In this document: piece after piece, positions 11,386 to 24,363 of the stretch
How the letters are laid out: each line of letters opens with the position of its first letter
Position numbering within the stretch: the first letter of the stretch is position 1
Origin: Ficedula albicollis
Lineage: Eukaryota; Chordata; Aves; Passeriformes; Muscicapidae
Assembly: GCF_000247815.1 (NCBI RefSeq)
Contig: NC_021678.1
Coordinates: 28,064,451-28,128,450 of the forward strand
Length of the DNA: 64,000 bases
Reading direction: 5' to 3'
Translations under genes and position numbers: made by a program
The notes under the pieces: generated by a model
Told to the model about the DNA's origin: nothing
What the model saw: the letters and a program-made list of their open reading frames with translations, nothing else
Databases searched by the model: none

Positions 11386-14300
11386 ATGGGATGCTTTACT
11401 TTCTGGAATGTGTAGAAATTTCTGCTTTCTCCTGTGAAAGAGACTGCCTTGTAAGTCACCTCATAAACAGAAGGAAGGATGCTTTCTGCTCTGCCAAATA
11501 CAGACCTGCCTGGCAAGGGGCAGACCCATTTTGGGAAGCCTTTGGGGAGTTAGAGATGTTATAAATAATGAGTGATGCTTTTGTAAAACAAGCTCCCACC
11601 CCTAATCTCTCCTCAATCAGTGTTCTGTGCCTACTTTCACAAAAGGAAGCTAGAAATAATTTTCAAACAGATTTTGGGTTTGAATATGCACTGGGCTGGT
11701 GACAGGGGGCTGGTTCCAGGGGAACTTACTTGGAAGCTTTGCTCCAAGTGAGTGTCTGTCCCTAACAGACACCTGTGAGTAAAGTCATTCAGCACTTTAC
11801 CAAGGTGGGGAAGCACTGCTCACTCCTCTGTTTCTCTGTTCAGTGTGGCCAGTACAGATGCTAAGTAACTTTCCCCAGGTTGATTTTAAGAAACTGATGA
11901 TTTCCACATCTGGATTTTAGAGGCAAGCAAAAAAGTCTGTAGCCCCACAGGAAAGCCACAAAACCCCCAGAAACCGAGGTAGTTTTTGAAATCTAAACCT
12001 AAAATCCTTACATGTGTCAGACCTTAGAGGAAAGTTACTTCTGGTGTCATTTTGGTCCTTTTGTCAGATGTACATTACACCTTAAGTTTTGGAATTAGTA
12101 AGTTTGGGGGAGCTGGACCAGTCCTTCCTCTGCCTTGGCTGGCAGTAGGCATGTACCCAGGCCCCCACCTGTAGGAATGAAATGTGGAAAATGAGGGATA
12201 GGCTGGTAGCTGGCTATGGATGTGCATGGTTTGAACACATATATTTGTGTGTGTACAAGAGGAAGGATATTTTCTGACTCACCTCTCTGATGGAAGCAAG
12301 AAGTAACCAAGATTTGGGGTTTAGTTGAGGGTTCTTTTGTTATTTCCCCCCCCCAACCCCCCAGCTTTATCCTGCTACCTTCTTGGTACAGATTAAGGAC
12401 CTGATGGTGACCCTGGGCCCTGCAGTGCCTGCAGAAAGAGGTGCAGTTTCCTAGGAGAGGCCAGCACTTCTTTAACATGCTTTTTTCCTGTTGGCACGAC
12501 TCAAAGACTTCTCAGCTACTATTACTGTGGAAACTAGCTTCCTCTTCCTTTTTACTTTTTAGGCCTTGATTCAAGAAATCGTTAAACATGCGTTGATGTC
12601 CATTGGTGCTCAGGACCATACTTAAGCATGTGCTCAAAGTGTTGTCTTGTGTAGGGACGCTTTTCTGAGTTGGGGTGCTGAAAATGAGCATTTATATGAA
12701 ATGAAGTCCCTTCCTGAGGGATGGTTGTGGCCTCTGCCTGTCCCCTAGCTACTGAAAAGAAAGAGGGAGAGAAGGAATAGTGTGACCTGAACTCTTCTCC
12801 CCTGGAGCTTGTCCTTGTGCTGACATATCCAGGGCTGTAGGAGTAGTAGAAAAAAGCTGAAGCAGGGTTTTGGTCTCTTGATGCTCATCTGCCCACTGGG
12901 AAATGAACAAAATCTGAGCATGGTCTCCTTCCCTGGCTGAAAGGATAGTGTTTGGGAAAGGAAAGAAAACAAAAACGTTGCCCTAATCTGTGCCTGCTCT
13001 GCAGTGTCAGTATTGTGTGTAGTGGGCATGTGACTGCCCTCTAACAAGGAAATGATGTTTTAGAGAGGAAAGCAGAATGAAGAGACCTGAAAGCCACCAG
13101 ACTTTCTTACTGTGCACTTCTGGCTGCTGCCAAGCAGCTGCGTGGAAGCCATATCATTAGAAAACCCCAAACGTCTGCAGTGAAGCTTTCCCTGGCGGCA
13201 GAACTTCTGTCACTGCGTGTTGGGCATGTCTACGTGGTTAATTAATATTAAGCAAGCAAGAGTTGGAATTGCTAAAGCTGTAACTGCTCTATGTTGACTC
13301 CTCATGTCAATGCTTTTCAGGCATGTCCAGCTTTTTGGGGGGAAGTTGTGTACTGGACATGAAATAACCTGCTCCTTATTAAAGGGCTCTGATGGCCAGG
13401 ACAGGTTACTTGGGGATAAGCTCCGGTGTGACTCTGAGGCAATGCTGGTTGCTCCACAATTTCTGCCCGAGGGGTGAATGTGAGGCAGCAGCTGCCATTT
13501 GGTCTGAAGGTGTCCAGCATGTGGCTGGGCAGTTGCAGAGGTGCTGTAAGCCTTGCTGGGCTCACCCTGCAGTGACTTGTTCTGCTCCTCATGCCCGGGG
13601 CACGTCCAGGGAGCGTCGGCTCACACCGGAGATGGACTGTTAAACTCCATTCCTGCACAGGCAACGCTTGGACACCTCAGGGCACGGTGCTGAGGAATCT
13701 CTGGGGTGAGTAAACACTGAGAAAGTGAGAGGGAGCAGTCCCAGCCCTGGTGGGAGACGAGAATAGCCAAAGAGCTGCTGCCGTGTTCTTGTCTGGCCAA
13801 CTCAAGCTGCCACACACCAGGGTGCCCAGCTGGGTTTGTGACTCTGGAATTAAAGCTGCTCCTGGTCACTGGTGGTTGGATCGGAGGCTTTAGTGTGGGG
13901 TTGGAAAATTAGGTACTCTTCCCTTCCCAAGTGCCATTCCAGCATGATAGTGGCTTCTCCCTGTGCACACAGTTCCACTGGTGCGACTGCCTAACGAGCA
14001 GGTCAAAGCGCTTGGTGCAAATTAAAGATAATTTCATTATCATTTCACTGTTACCTGTATTTAGGAAGATGTAGTAGGCCAGGAGCTGTCAGAAAAGCAG
14101 GTGGCTGTCGCTGCCTCAGAGTGCCCAAATGCAGGGGAGACGGGCTGTGCAGTGCCCGGCACAGCAGCGGTTGGGTTGCTGTACGTGTGGGGTGTGACGG
14201 GCACCGTGTGCTCACGTCCCTTTCCCAGAAAGGTAACGTGTTCTGCGTATCAGATCATGGCCAAGCTGGAAGCGATGTACAGCTCCCCTGAGCCCGAGTT

Positions 14301-14836
14301 CACAGTCCAGACTGGTAGGCTAGCCTGTCTTTGACATGCATATTTAATGCTGTAGTTGTCTTTGCATATTTTGCTGGAGGGGACTGAAGGCAAAAAAAAA
14401 ACCTCCGGTTGCTCACCTGTCCTTCAGCACAGGTGAGCTTTGCACTTTTTCCCTTGGACATCTGTGAGACATTTAAAAGAGCATCATGGGTTCCTGACAT
14501 CAAAGAGTTAATAGCAGTGAGTGGGTACAATAGCTCATTAGGACTTAAACGTGGGCTGCAAACTCAGAAATCTTGATAATTTTGGTCTATAAGGACACTG
14601 AACTTTCAACCCTAGTTCAGCAATAATAAATGCCTGTTAAGTAAGGCTTCCTTTTATGAAGAGAGGGTGGATGGATGCATTTCAATGGGCTTTAAAAGTA
14701 TTGCTACTCGTTTCAGCGTCTGCTGGCCGAATGCATCCGGGCATGGGAAGGCATTTCAAGATCTGCACAAAAAGCACTTTGAAGTATAACCTTTGTGAGC
14801 ATCTTAGCTAAACCTGACTGCAGTTGGAAGCAGCAC

Positions 14837-14870
14837 TTTATCTATTTATCTATTTATTTATATATATTTT
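14837..14870. repeat. TATC/TATT/TA microsatellite
   Basis: Short T/A-rich microsatellite of interrupted tetranucleotide and dinucleotide units. Confidence 0.8.
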
Positions 14871-15373
14871 TGGGAAGTATTTTTCTTTCAAAGTTGCTTA
14901 AAAAAACTAAAACAAAAAAACAAACCAAAAATAAACCTGTGAGCAATTAAACAAAAATGCAGTTTTGAAACTTTGACCCAAAGTGAAAGGCGATGGTGTG
15001 CGTTTGCTTTTCAGGTGGATGTTTTCATAACCAAACGTATCAGTGCTGATTTTTGAAAGCAGGGAAGGTGAAGCTGTGCTTTGGGATGGTGCTCAGGGAG
15101 CTGCTCAGGCTTCTCCACTCTGGAGAAGAGGGGCTCAGGAATGCACCGTCCTCCAGCCCATGCTGCCTACGCCCACAGGAATCCCAGCAAGGAGCTCAAA
15201 AATCTTTCAACAGCCCATTTGTTTACCTGTAGAAGGTTCCATTAAGGGGACCAAGATCCGAAACAAATCTCAGAGTGGCTGCAAGTTGCCACTACATAAG
15301 TTGCAGTCTTGAGTTGTTGCAGGTTTTGATTCAGGCGGGCTTGGCTTCTGCTGCGGTCCTACATGGGAGTGAA

Positions 15374-15375
<2 letters not shown>

Positions 15376-15412
<37 letters not shown>
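15376..15412. repeat. (TG)n microsatellite, about 18 units
   Basis: An uninterrupted TG run. It is likely to vary in length between individuals. Confidence 0.95.
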
Positions 15413-15415
<3 letters not shown>

Positions 15416-15539
15416 ACCTCGCCTCTCGGAGAGCACGAGGGAGACCTCCGTGAAGAGAGTGACAGGGTTTGATATAAACCAGCAGGACTGCATTGCTGCC
15501 ATTATTCGACAGTAAACCCTTTCACAATGCCATATGCTG

Positions 15540-15785
15540 TGCATTCCAGCGCAGCAGCCGAGGGTGTGATATAGTTAAAGCACACTCGGCAAACAGGAAA
15601 CGCTGGTGACCGCTGTGTGTGCTTTTCATGGAGATAAAGTATTGAGAGCGTAACGAAGGGAAAAAAAAAGTGCTGGGAATGGGGGGGAGGACGGCAGGGT
15701 GAAGGGGAGGGATGTATTTTGGGCCTGGCGCTCCGGTCATTATGAAAACGCAGGCAGGAAATGCAGCCGCGAAAACACTGCTTTG
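15540..15785. promoter_or_regulatory. CpG-retaining candidate conserved non-coding element
   Basis: About a dozen CpG occur within 250 bases, along with compact motifs such as TCATTATGAAAACGC, in an otherwise CpG-poor intron. There is no coding frame with protein character. Retained CpG suggests low methylation or selection, as at an enhancer. A G/A-rich patch at 15655-15715 interrupts it. Conservation is not shown from this sequence alone. Confidence 0.35.
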
Positions 15786-16730
15786 CTCCAAGATGTTTGT
15801 TTTACTCCATTACATGTATTTTCTAGTTTGCTGCTGGGTAGCGAGAGTGGGTGTGTGTGGTTTGGTTTTTTTCAGGGTGGTGTTTTTTTGTTTTGTTTTG
15901 TTTTAATTAACTTTATTTTATTTTTAAAGTTGCTGCCACTCTGGCTTAGTATCCAACTCCCTTCCCCTTTACCTTACTCTGGTTAATAATGAAAGGCTGT
16001 TTTAAGGGTCTGCAGTTCAGTAACACATATTTCATACTCCAGGAAAATGGGGACATTGGTGTTTAACCTAAGCACAGTTATTTTCCTGGGCAATGGCTCT
16101 GCAAAAGGCATTGCAAATCTCCTGAGAGTTAGGAAGGTGCTATTGCAGAGCAAGGAAGAAGGCAGGGGGATGGGACCAACAGGTCCTCAGATGGGGAGAG
16201 CTCTGAATCATAAACACACCATAGCTTTAATAAAATAAATGAAGTGGAGCCTTTTCAGACGAGGGCAGACTGTATTGGGGAAAGACAGGCTTTTAACGTT
16301 GGGAGTGAAAATTGACAGGCTGAGAACTGGGACATAAACAAAAATGTCAGGCCCTGGGAGTCTTGTTCACTGGACAATGTCTCAATTGTTTCAGTGATTT
16401 TTCGCAGGCAGCAGGGGATAGTGGGAGATTTAACTCTTTACTGGCCGTACAGGGGCCGGAGGTGCTCGCAGAGTGAAGAAGTGGCAGAAAAGAACATTTT
16501 TGTTTGGAAATTATTAAGCATGTCAGTGGATGATAAGGGAAGGTCACACTGTTCTTTGCATACTTGTCTGCTGTTAAAGTTGGGCTTTATGCTGCCTTAA
16601 TTTTATTTAGGTTTTGCTCCTTGCTTGGAAAAGCATTTTTGGGATTTTTTTCCCTTTCTAATTTTTTTCCTTTTTGTCAGGAAACTTGAGATCATGGGGC
16701 AGACCAGTAGATATCTAAAAAGACGGGAAA

Positions 16731-16751
16731 GTGTGTGTGTGTGTGTGTGTG
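16731..16751. repeat. (GT)n microsatellite, about 10 units
   Basis: An uninterrupted GT run. Confidence 0.95.
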
Positions 16752-17671
16752 ACATTTTTCAAAAAAATTAGTATTTCTTCATTAAAGGGCTGACAGGCAA
16801 GCTTGGTATTTTAAGTCTGTCTAGATTATTTGGAACAGGCTGAAATGTGAGATAGGGAATGTCCTTTATTTTATTAACCGTTTTACTGTTTTGCTTAAGT
16901 CTCAAAATAAAAAGCCATCTTCAAAGAAGGCAGAGGAGAGGCGAGGAGCTTAGTTGTCTCATCTCATACTTTTGCTTTATTTAATATAAAAACAAACATT
17001 GAAACCTGTTGCATACCAGCCTGACATGGGCAAGGTCCAGAAAGCTGCAACTGGTAATTCTTTACTCATCAGATTTTGGATGTGTGTTTTGTTGTGGGCA
17101 GGGGGGAGGAGGGCGAGATGCAAACCGAAGTTGCTTCTTCAGGGCGCAAAAGCTGTTGAGGTTTATTTGCAGGAAGATAAACCTCTTTTAATAAAACGTG
17201 GGTCTTGTCTCAGTTGAGTGAAGTAGAAACATTTTGCAGGCTGGAAGCCAACTCACTTGGTGTGCAGCAGCCCGGTATTAAAGGTCTGGGATGTGCTGAG
17301 GTTGCTTTAACTTAATTTATGGAATAATAATGTATCCCGTTTTTATATCCGTGCATCCTCTGGGCTGCTTTGTGTTTGGATGCATGTTTGCAGCCCCACA
17401 CTTTCTCCTGCTTTCACATTTGTCCTTCCCCAGCCCCTGCCTGCTGCTGGTGGGCAGGCAGGAGGTTGGGATCAGCCCAGGGCTCTCCACTGCCTTCCTG
17501 CCAGGCAGGAAATTACTCCTCCATGACTGCTGCACGCAGTAATGCAGCAGCACTTGCGCTCGTGGACAGGCTGCTCCCCAAATTCCTGCTTGGGAGATAC
17601 AGTCTCCTGTGTGATAAGGATGGGGAAAGTGAGCTCGTGCTCTCCAGATGTTCTGTGTGTGGTTCACATGG

Positions 17672-17776
17672 TTGGGAGAGAGAGAAGAGATTGAAAACAA
17701 TGGCAATGTCCTATTGAAACAGCTGGGAGAGAGAGAGAAGAGGTTGAAAACAATGGCAATGTCCTATTGAAACAGG
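17672..17776. repeat. 53-bp tandem duplication
   Basis: Two adjacent copies, offset 53, each with a GA-rich start followed by GAAAACAATGGCAATGTCCT. They differ by an extra GA and by ATTG versus GTTG. Confidence 0.92.
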
Positions 17777-19602
17777 CTGTCTCCAAAGGCCAGAGCAGGG
17801 AGAAGCATTGCTGTCCCTCCTAGAGTCTGGCCAAGACTGGAGAGAGTGGGCACTAAAAACACATGCTAGAGCTTCTGTGGGAAATCTGGCTCCATACGTG
17901 TCTTGAAGGGATACTGATTTCAGAGATGTAGAAAACAAAAGTTGTTGACATGTTGGAGCGGTTGCTTCCCTGAGTAAGTATCCTGAATAGAGCTGGATTT
18001 AATAATTTATAATTAATCATTCGTGCAGCAAAATGAATTGCTCTTCCTGTTAGTGAAGGATCACTGAAGAGATCGTGATTTTTCGTGGAACTTTGTTTGT
18101 TACTCATGCACAAGTCTCAGTGTTCTGTCTTGGAGATCATCCACAAGCAGTTCCTGAGCTGGCTGGTGCTGGGGCTCCTCTGAGCAGAGATGGGGAACAT
18201 GTGATACATTTCCGTCCCCTGGGCTGAGCAGTGAGTGATACTCTTTAATTAATAAAAGTTTATTTTCCATGAAGATTCTCCAGTACTTGCATAAATTCAC
18301 TGTCTTGGCAAGTGTCCTTACCACTGAATTCATTTGCTGGTGTAGTCACAGAAAGCAGTTAGCTTTGTCACTTAATGAATTTCTCCTATTTGCTACAGAG
18401 CACAGCATAATGCTGATCCAGCTAGGGTTGTCCAGGTTTTGTACGTTATAAACACAGAAGTAAAGAAATCAGTAGTTTGAAGCATTTTGTTAGGAGTATT
18501 TTGAAATTTCCACCCCTTTCTAGTAATGAATAACAGTCAACTTTGATTTGAAAATAAACTCATTACTGATAATAACAGCCTGCAAGAGATCTCTGCTTCT
18601 CTGCTCCTCCCCATCTCCTAGAGAGACAAAACTGCTGTTCCAGGTGAAACAATGCTATTTTTAGTGCCATTGCAGAACACGTTCACAAGATGTCTGATAT
18701 TCAGCTGGACAGCCCATCTATGTGTCTGTTTAGTTGCCACAAGAGTTTTGAGAGCCACCTTTTCCTAGGCATCCCAGTTAGTAAATAGTTAATTCTCTAG
18801 TTTGGATGAACTGGTTGGTGAGATTCGGGAACACTGAGGAGAAAATGCTCTTTGTAGCTATGTGTGGTGTCTGTAGCCCTTCAAGACATGCTCAAGGCAG
18901 CTCAATTGGCCAGAATGAACAGCATCTTTAACCTTTGCTTGTGTTATGAAGGTTTTGGTGAGGAGTAATCAGCAGGTCACCTGCTCTGCTTTGTCTCCCA
19001 CCCTTGTTCTGAGACGAGCCTGGACCAGCCCATGGAGCTTGGGCATCACGTGCTCTCACATCCCTTCACCTCACAAGACCTGAATCCTGCTTGTGGAGTT
19101 TGGGAAACTAGCAAAGCGAGAAATGGGCTAAGTCACACTTTGTAAGAGTTGGATGTTGTTTGCCTGCCTTCTGGAATGAGCACGTGCTGGGTGGTGTAAG
19201 GGTTTGGATGCTTCTTGTTGCTGTGCTTCTCCTGTGAATACTGACTCAGCCTGGTGAGATACAGGTGTGGTGGTGGTTCAGTGAAGGGCTCAGAGAAACA
19301 CTCCTGTTGTTCTGGTTGGGTGTTGGGAGGTGTGATTGAGAGATGCCACAGATCTGAGATAAGGCTGAGGGATGGATGACTCCTGCATGGCTCTGCACCC
19401 ATGCTGCCCTTGCACTGTATTAAATATCACTCCTGCCTCTGTGAGGAGGGAGGAAAGGACTTTTAAATTCCCCTTTTGCTGCTTGAACATCTTGCCAGTG
19501 AAACCTCAGGGTGAACATGGACATGCATTTTTTCTGGAGGCTTCCCTGCAGGCCCCCAGCATCTGCTGCACCCACATATTGAGGTGATGGTGGAAGTTCT
19601 AG

Positions 19603-19812
19603 ATAATGGTACTTTGCACTTATGTAGCACTTCACATTTCCAAAGTCCCACAAAGCCCAGGGTCCCTGTCTGTCCCTGGGGGAAGAGGGAGCTCGGCATT
19701 ATTACCCTCATTTATGGGCAGAGAAGCTGAGATGCAGAAAGGTTAAGTGGTTTGCCCAAGCCCACACAACAAGTCAGTGTCAGATCTCAGATCAGACTTG
19801 GAGTTTTCTGGC
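19603..19812 (-). mobile_element. Ancient SINE/LINE-tail fragment of MIR type, antisense
   Basis: The stretch ATTATTACCCTCATTTATGG, then GAAGCTGAGATGCAGAAAGG, TTAAGTGGTTTGCCCAAG and CACACAACAAGTCAGTGTCA follows the order and spacing of the conserved core of MIR-type elements read in reverse. The upstream part with TATGTAGCACTTCACATTTC resembles the tail segment of related families. It is old and heavily mutated. Assignment between MIR, MIR3 and L2/L3-related families needs a repeat library. Confidence 0.75.
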
Positions 19813-21888
19813 CCTTGCTGTCGTTGTGCAATCAGCTGGAGTGCATTGCCCTCATGAGATGCTCCTTGTCAAGCATGGAAACTTGGTGTGAAGCCTTTTG
19901 AAATGTGCAGAGACTCTGCTTTGGAGACAATGCTGTTCGCTCCTGTTTATATTTTAACATGGACTTAGAGGATATTTTACAGATCCTTCCAAAAGGCAAA
20001 AAATTGCCTTCAGTGGAGAAAAGTTCAGACTAAAATACTGTTCAGCTAGTGGTGACATCTCATTGTGCTGGGCAGTCTAACCTGGCCTGAGAAGCACTCG
20101 GGTAAAGCAAAGAAGTTTTTCAGTACCAGCAACTTTTTACAGCTTTTAGGGAGAGAAGGCACAGCAAGAGGCTCCTGTCTGTGAGAAACAATGCCCCATC
20201 TACACATGGGATTGCTCTTGAGGAGCTACTTGGTGTGTGAGGATGCTTTTGTTGGAGAATGAGTGCCTCTGCCTAGCACAGAGTAATTTGCTTTCAAAGC
20301 AGATTAAACTAAACTGGGAGGATGCTGTTAATCTGAAGCTGTGGGTTCTGCATCTGTATTTGATCTGGAATAGATACTCCCATTTAAAATTACATTTGTG
20401 TATTCTAGATTGATTTATCTTTTTCATATGGACACAAGGCCTCATCTCTCAAACCACAATTTGGTTGAGATACTGAAATTACCAGTTATTCAACAGGGGT
20501 GTCAGTCAACTCTTTTCCTCTGTTAGGGATGCAGATTTTCAGAGGGGGCATTTCCAATACCCTCCGATGATGGGTTTGAATGGGCAATATCTGAATTATT
20601 TCCCTGGATGCCCAGCAGTAAAACTGGCTATGCACAGATTTGCCCATCTAAAAGAAGGGAATGAGACTGGGCTGGAGGGACACGCTGGCCACTGCTGAGG
20701 TTCCAGAGGAGGCTCTTGGAGCGGTGTGTGTCTCCCAAAAAGCAGAGCCGGAGGGTGGCTGGGTGCAGGCTGCTGGATGGGGAATGCTGGTGCGTCAGTG
20801 GGAAACCACAGGGCGTGGAGCAGGAGCTGCAGGGACAATGAGTCTGTGCTAGGCAGTCACTGATACCACAGAGCCCCAGCTAATCTGGGTTTCGTGTGGC
20901 GTGGTCTGTTTGGGTTAAAATACAAGGGTCGCGGCTTGTTTTTTCTTTTTTTCTTTTCTTTTTTTTTTTTTTTTTTTTTTCTGCCCGAAAGCATTGCCAT
21001 CAGCTAGTCTGGGGTCTCAGAGCTCGTAATTTAATATCTTCATTCCTCTGAGAAAGCAGGAATAGCCCCCCTGCATGCACACTTTAAGGTGGAATTAGCA
21101 TGCAGGCCAATTTCTGAACTTCACACCAAGCCCTTATGCCCAGTTGAGTCACTGCATGTTTTGCAGGCTTTTAATTTTCCGTTTCAGTGGTGGAAATATG
21201 CCTCTCCTGGGCTGGCCCAGGTGACACATCCTCTGCAAATACCTTCTTGCAGTGCTGGGGGACCCTGTCAGCCCACCTGGTGAACTCCAGGAGAGCACTG
21301 TGGCCCCAAACCCGCGTGAGCGGTGGCTTTGGGCAGTGCCACCTCTTTGCTGAGCCCAGACCATAAGGCTGAAGATGGATCCTGTGTTCTTTTTTCTGGG
21401 ATTTCCCCCACCTAGCCCTGTGACTTGTTTGTGTGACATTTGTTTGTATGGGAGAAAGGCATTGTGCACGATGCCCTGGCGTGTCCAGATTCACGGGTGG
21501 CAGCCAGGGATGCACCTCTGTGCCCTGAACTGTTCCACCACGCTGCAGGATGTCATACGGCGTCCAGAGATGTTCCCCCTTCCCCCACCGCCCTCATGCC
21601 AAAATAAATATCTGATATGAAAGTCAAGGTACACAAGCCAGCTGGATTGTACAAAAGGTCCTGTCTCCTTTCAGCTGTTGTTGTTGTTAGTTTTTTAATA
21701 TAATTTTCCTGATGGGTTGAGTGACTGTCTACAGTAGAATAAAGGGATGGAGAAGATATTTTGGCATTTCTTTGAGCAGTAGTGTGTTCCTTCTTTGAAA
21801 TCTGGGAAATTTCTTTTGGTGTTTGCTTTGGATTTTTTGTTTATCTGCTCATTTGGGCTTTATATTTCCCCCTCCCTGTCGATCTCCT
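19813..21888. other. Intronic sequence, no gene seen
   Basis: Single-copy intron. A T/C-rich tract of about 43 bases occupies 20939-20981. Frames at 20596-20838 and 21149-21515 show nothing recognisable. Confidence 0.55.
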
Positions 21889-22818
<930 letters not shown>

Positions 22819-23099
22819 ACCTTCATTTCACAAATGGAGGAGAGGAGAAATTGTGTGCATGTGTGTGTGGTGCCCTGCCAAGCAGAGAAACTAAACAGAC
22901 AGCCTCTATTGCTTTTGCTCTCACATCTCTAACTTAATTATGGGGGAGGCAAGGGGTGTGTTGTGTTTAATGTACTCCATGCTTCCAAAACTCTGCACTC
23001 TCACATGCTAGGGGCTGACCACTGGCACAGGCTTTCATTAATATTTTTTCTTTACCCTGCCCTTCTGAATTGCTACTTTATGTTTGGGGGCTTCTTTGT

Positions 23100-23475
23100 A
23101 ACAAAATTCTTTTATTTTTATTTTTATAATTGCTTCTGGATCCACAGAAGCGCATGTCGAAAATCATCTCAATGTCACTAGTCTTTAGTTCAACAAGAAC
23201 GCTATAGAAACGAAAGGTTCTGTCATCCATCAGATTTTCTGTTCCATTTGTTGAAGATGAAAGGCGAGCGAATTTAGTGCTCACTTTCTTCTCCTTCTGA
23301 CAGTTATTGATCCTCCCTGGAACTCTGCAATTCACGCTCGGAGCCAGCCCTGACACGGGGAATCCCCAATTTATTATCTGTGCTCACTAGCGCCGCGTCA
23401 GTGCGGCAGATTTGCCTCCCTCTTTCAAAGACGCCTGTTCGTTTTTCAGCTGCACCTTGTGAGCTGGGATTCTCC
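23100..23475. promoter_or_regulatory. CpG-rich, moderate-G+C stretch; candidate conserved regulatory element
   Basis: About 16 CpG in 370 bases at under 50% G+C, giving an observed/expected ratio near 0.85 by rough hand count. Examples are GCGCATGTCG, AGGCGAGCG and AGCGCCGCGTCAGTGCGGC. The neighbouring intron is strongly CpG depleted. No open frame here looks like protein. This is a candidate unmethylated enhancer or minor promoter; conservation has not been tested. Confidence 0.4.
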
Positions 23476-24110
23476 CCCTTCTTGCCTGTTGTGCCTTACA
23501 GGACTTTTAATCTGGAGGCTGTTAATGTTTGAGAAACAGCTGCTCTAGCGTGTGTTTGTGTGTGAGTGGTTTCAGAGGCTTTCTTGGTTTGTACAAAATA
23601 GGAGAAGACTGAATCCTTCTCTTTTAGACAATGGGGTATAGGACAGAGAGAGCCTGCAGCCTGTTGGTTTTGTTGATTTTATGGTCATTAAAAATGCAGG
23701 ATTATTAGGTTAGGGACAACCCCTTGGTTAAAATCAAGATTGTGGAGTAAGTGTGCTTACTTGATGGCTTCCCTCACCAGAAAAAGAGCTGTGACAATAT
23801 GAAAGGAATACATGTAATGGTGGAAGTATCATGGTCTTCCATGACTGTTCTCCCCATGGTGTTTAATTGAAGGTATGTCTGGGTAAATGGAAGCAGAGAC
23901 TCAGGGTTTTCCTCCAGTGCTTCCAGAGCTGGCCAAATGCAAACCCAAGACATCATGTTGCAGACGGGAGCTGACTTTAGCCTGGCTGGCATGGACCATG
24001 CTCTGCTGCATGGATGTGTCCTGTGTGTGATGCCCAGCAGGGCATGGGGGCACCAGTCTTACAAATATGGATTTGTAATGCTCTGTTCTCTTCCAGCATC
24101 TCCTATGCGT

Positions 24111-24363
24111 CAGCATGGTACCTCCTCTTCCGTGACTGAGGATGGTGAAGTCTTACACCCAAATTTTGTGAAGCTTCTACTTCTTTTATGTCACTGAGAG
24201 ATTTTTAGCTCAGCATGGTACCTCTTCTTCTGTGACTGAGGATGGTGAAGTCTTACACCCAAAGTCAGCATGGTACCTCCTCTTCCGTGACTGAGGATGG
24301 TGAAGTCTTACACCCAAATTTTGTGAAGCTTCTACTTCTTTTATGTCACTGAGAGATTTTTAG
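24111..24363. repeat. Three-copy tandem repeat with a truncated middle copy
   Basis: A 98-base unit starting CAGCATGGTACCTCCTC is present complete at 24111-24208 and again at 24266-24363 (offset 155). A shortened 53-base copy lies between them at 24211-24263. The two full copies appear identical, while the middle one has two substitutions. This suggests that a 155-bp block duplicated recently over an older repeat. Confidence 0.92.

Larger units (their letters stand above)
11386..15530. other. Intronic sequence with two microsatellites, no gene seen
   Basis: Mostly single-copy intron. It contains a C-rich tract at 12347-12362, a TATC/TATT/TA microsatellite at 14837-14870 and a TG microsatellite at 15376-15412. 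Frames at 12095-12478 and 13317-13664 lack recognisable protein features. Confidence 0.55.
15790..19602. other. Intronic sequence, no gene seen
   Basis: Single-copy intron apart from a GT run at 16731-16751 and the 53-bp duplication at 17672-17776. T-rich tracts lie at 15866-15930. Frames at 17317-17717 on both strands have no recognisable features. Confidence 0.55.

Noticed and set aside
13641..13710. Small exon-like segment between CCTGCACAG and GTGAGT
   Set aside because: It stops in the frame compatible with the TCF7L2 exon and the acceptor tract is weak.
24085..24152. Exon-like segment with acceptor CTCTTCCAG
   Set aside because: It lies in a local tandem repeat and has no good donor; the acceptor alone is not sufficient.
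24111..24363. CRISPR-like repeat and spacer arrangement
   Set aside because: Only three long copies without regular spacers in a vertebrate intron; it is a local tandem duplication.
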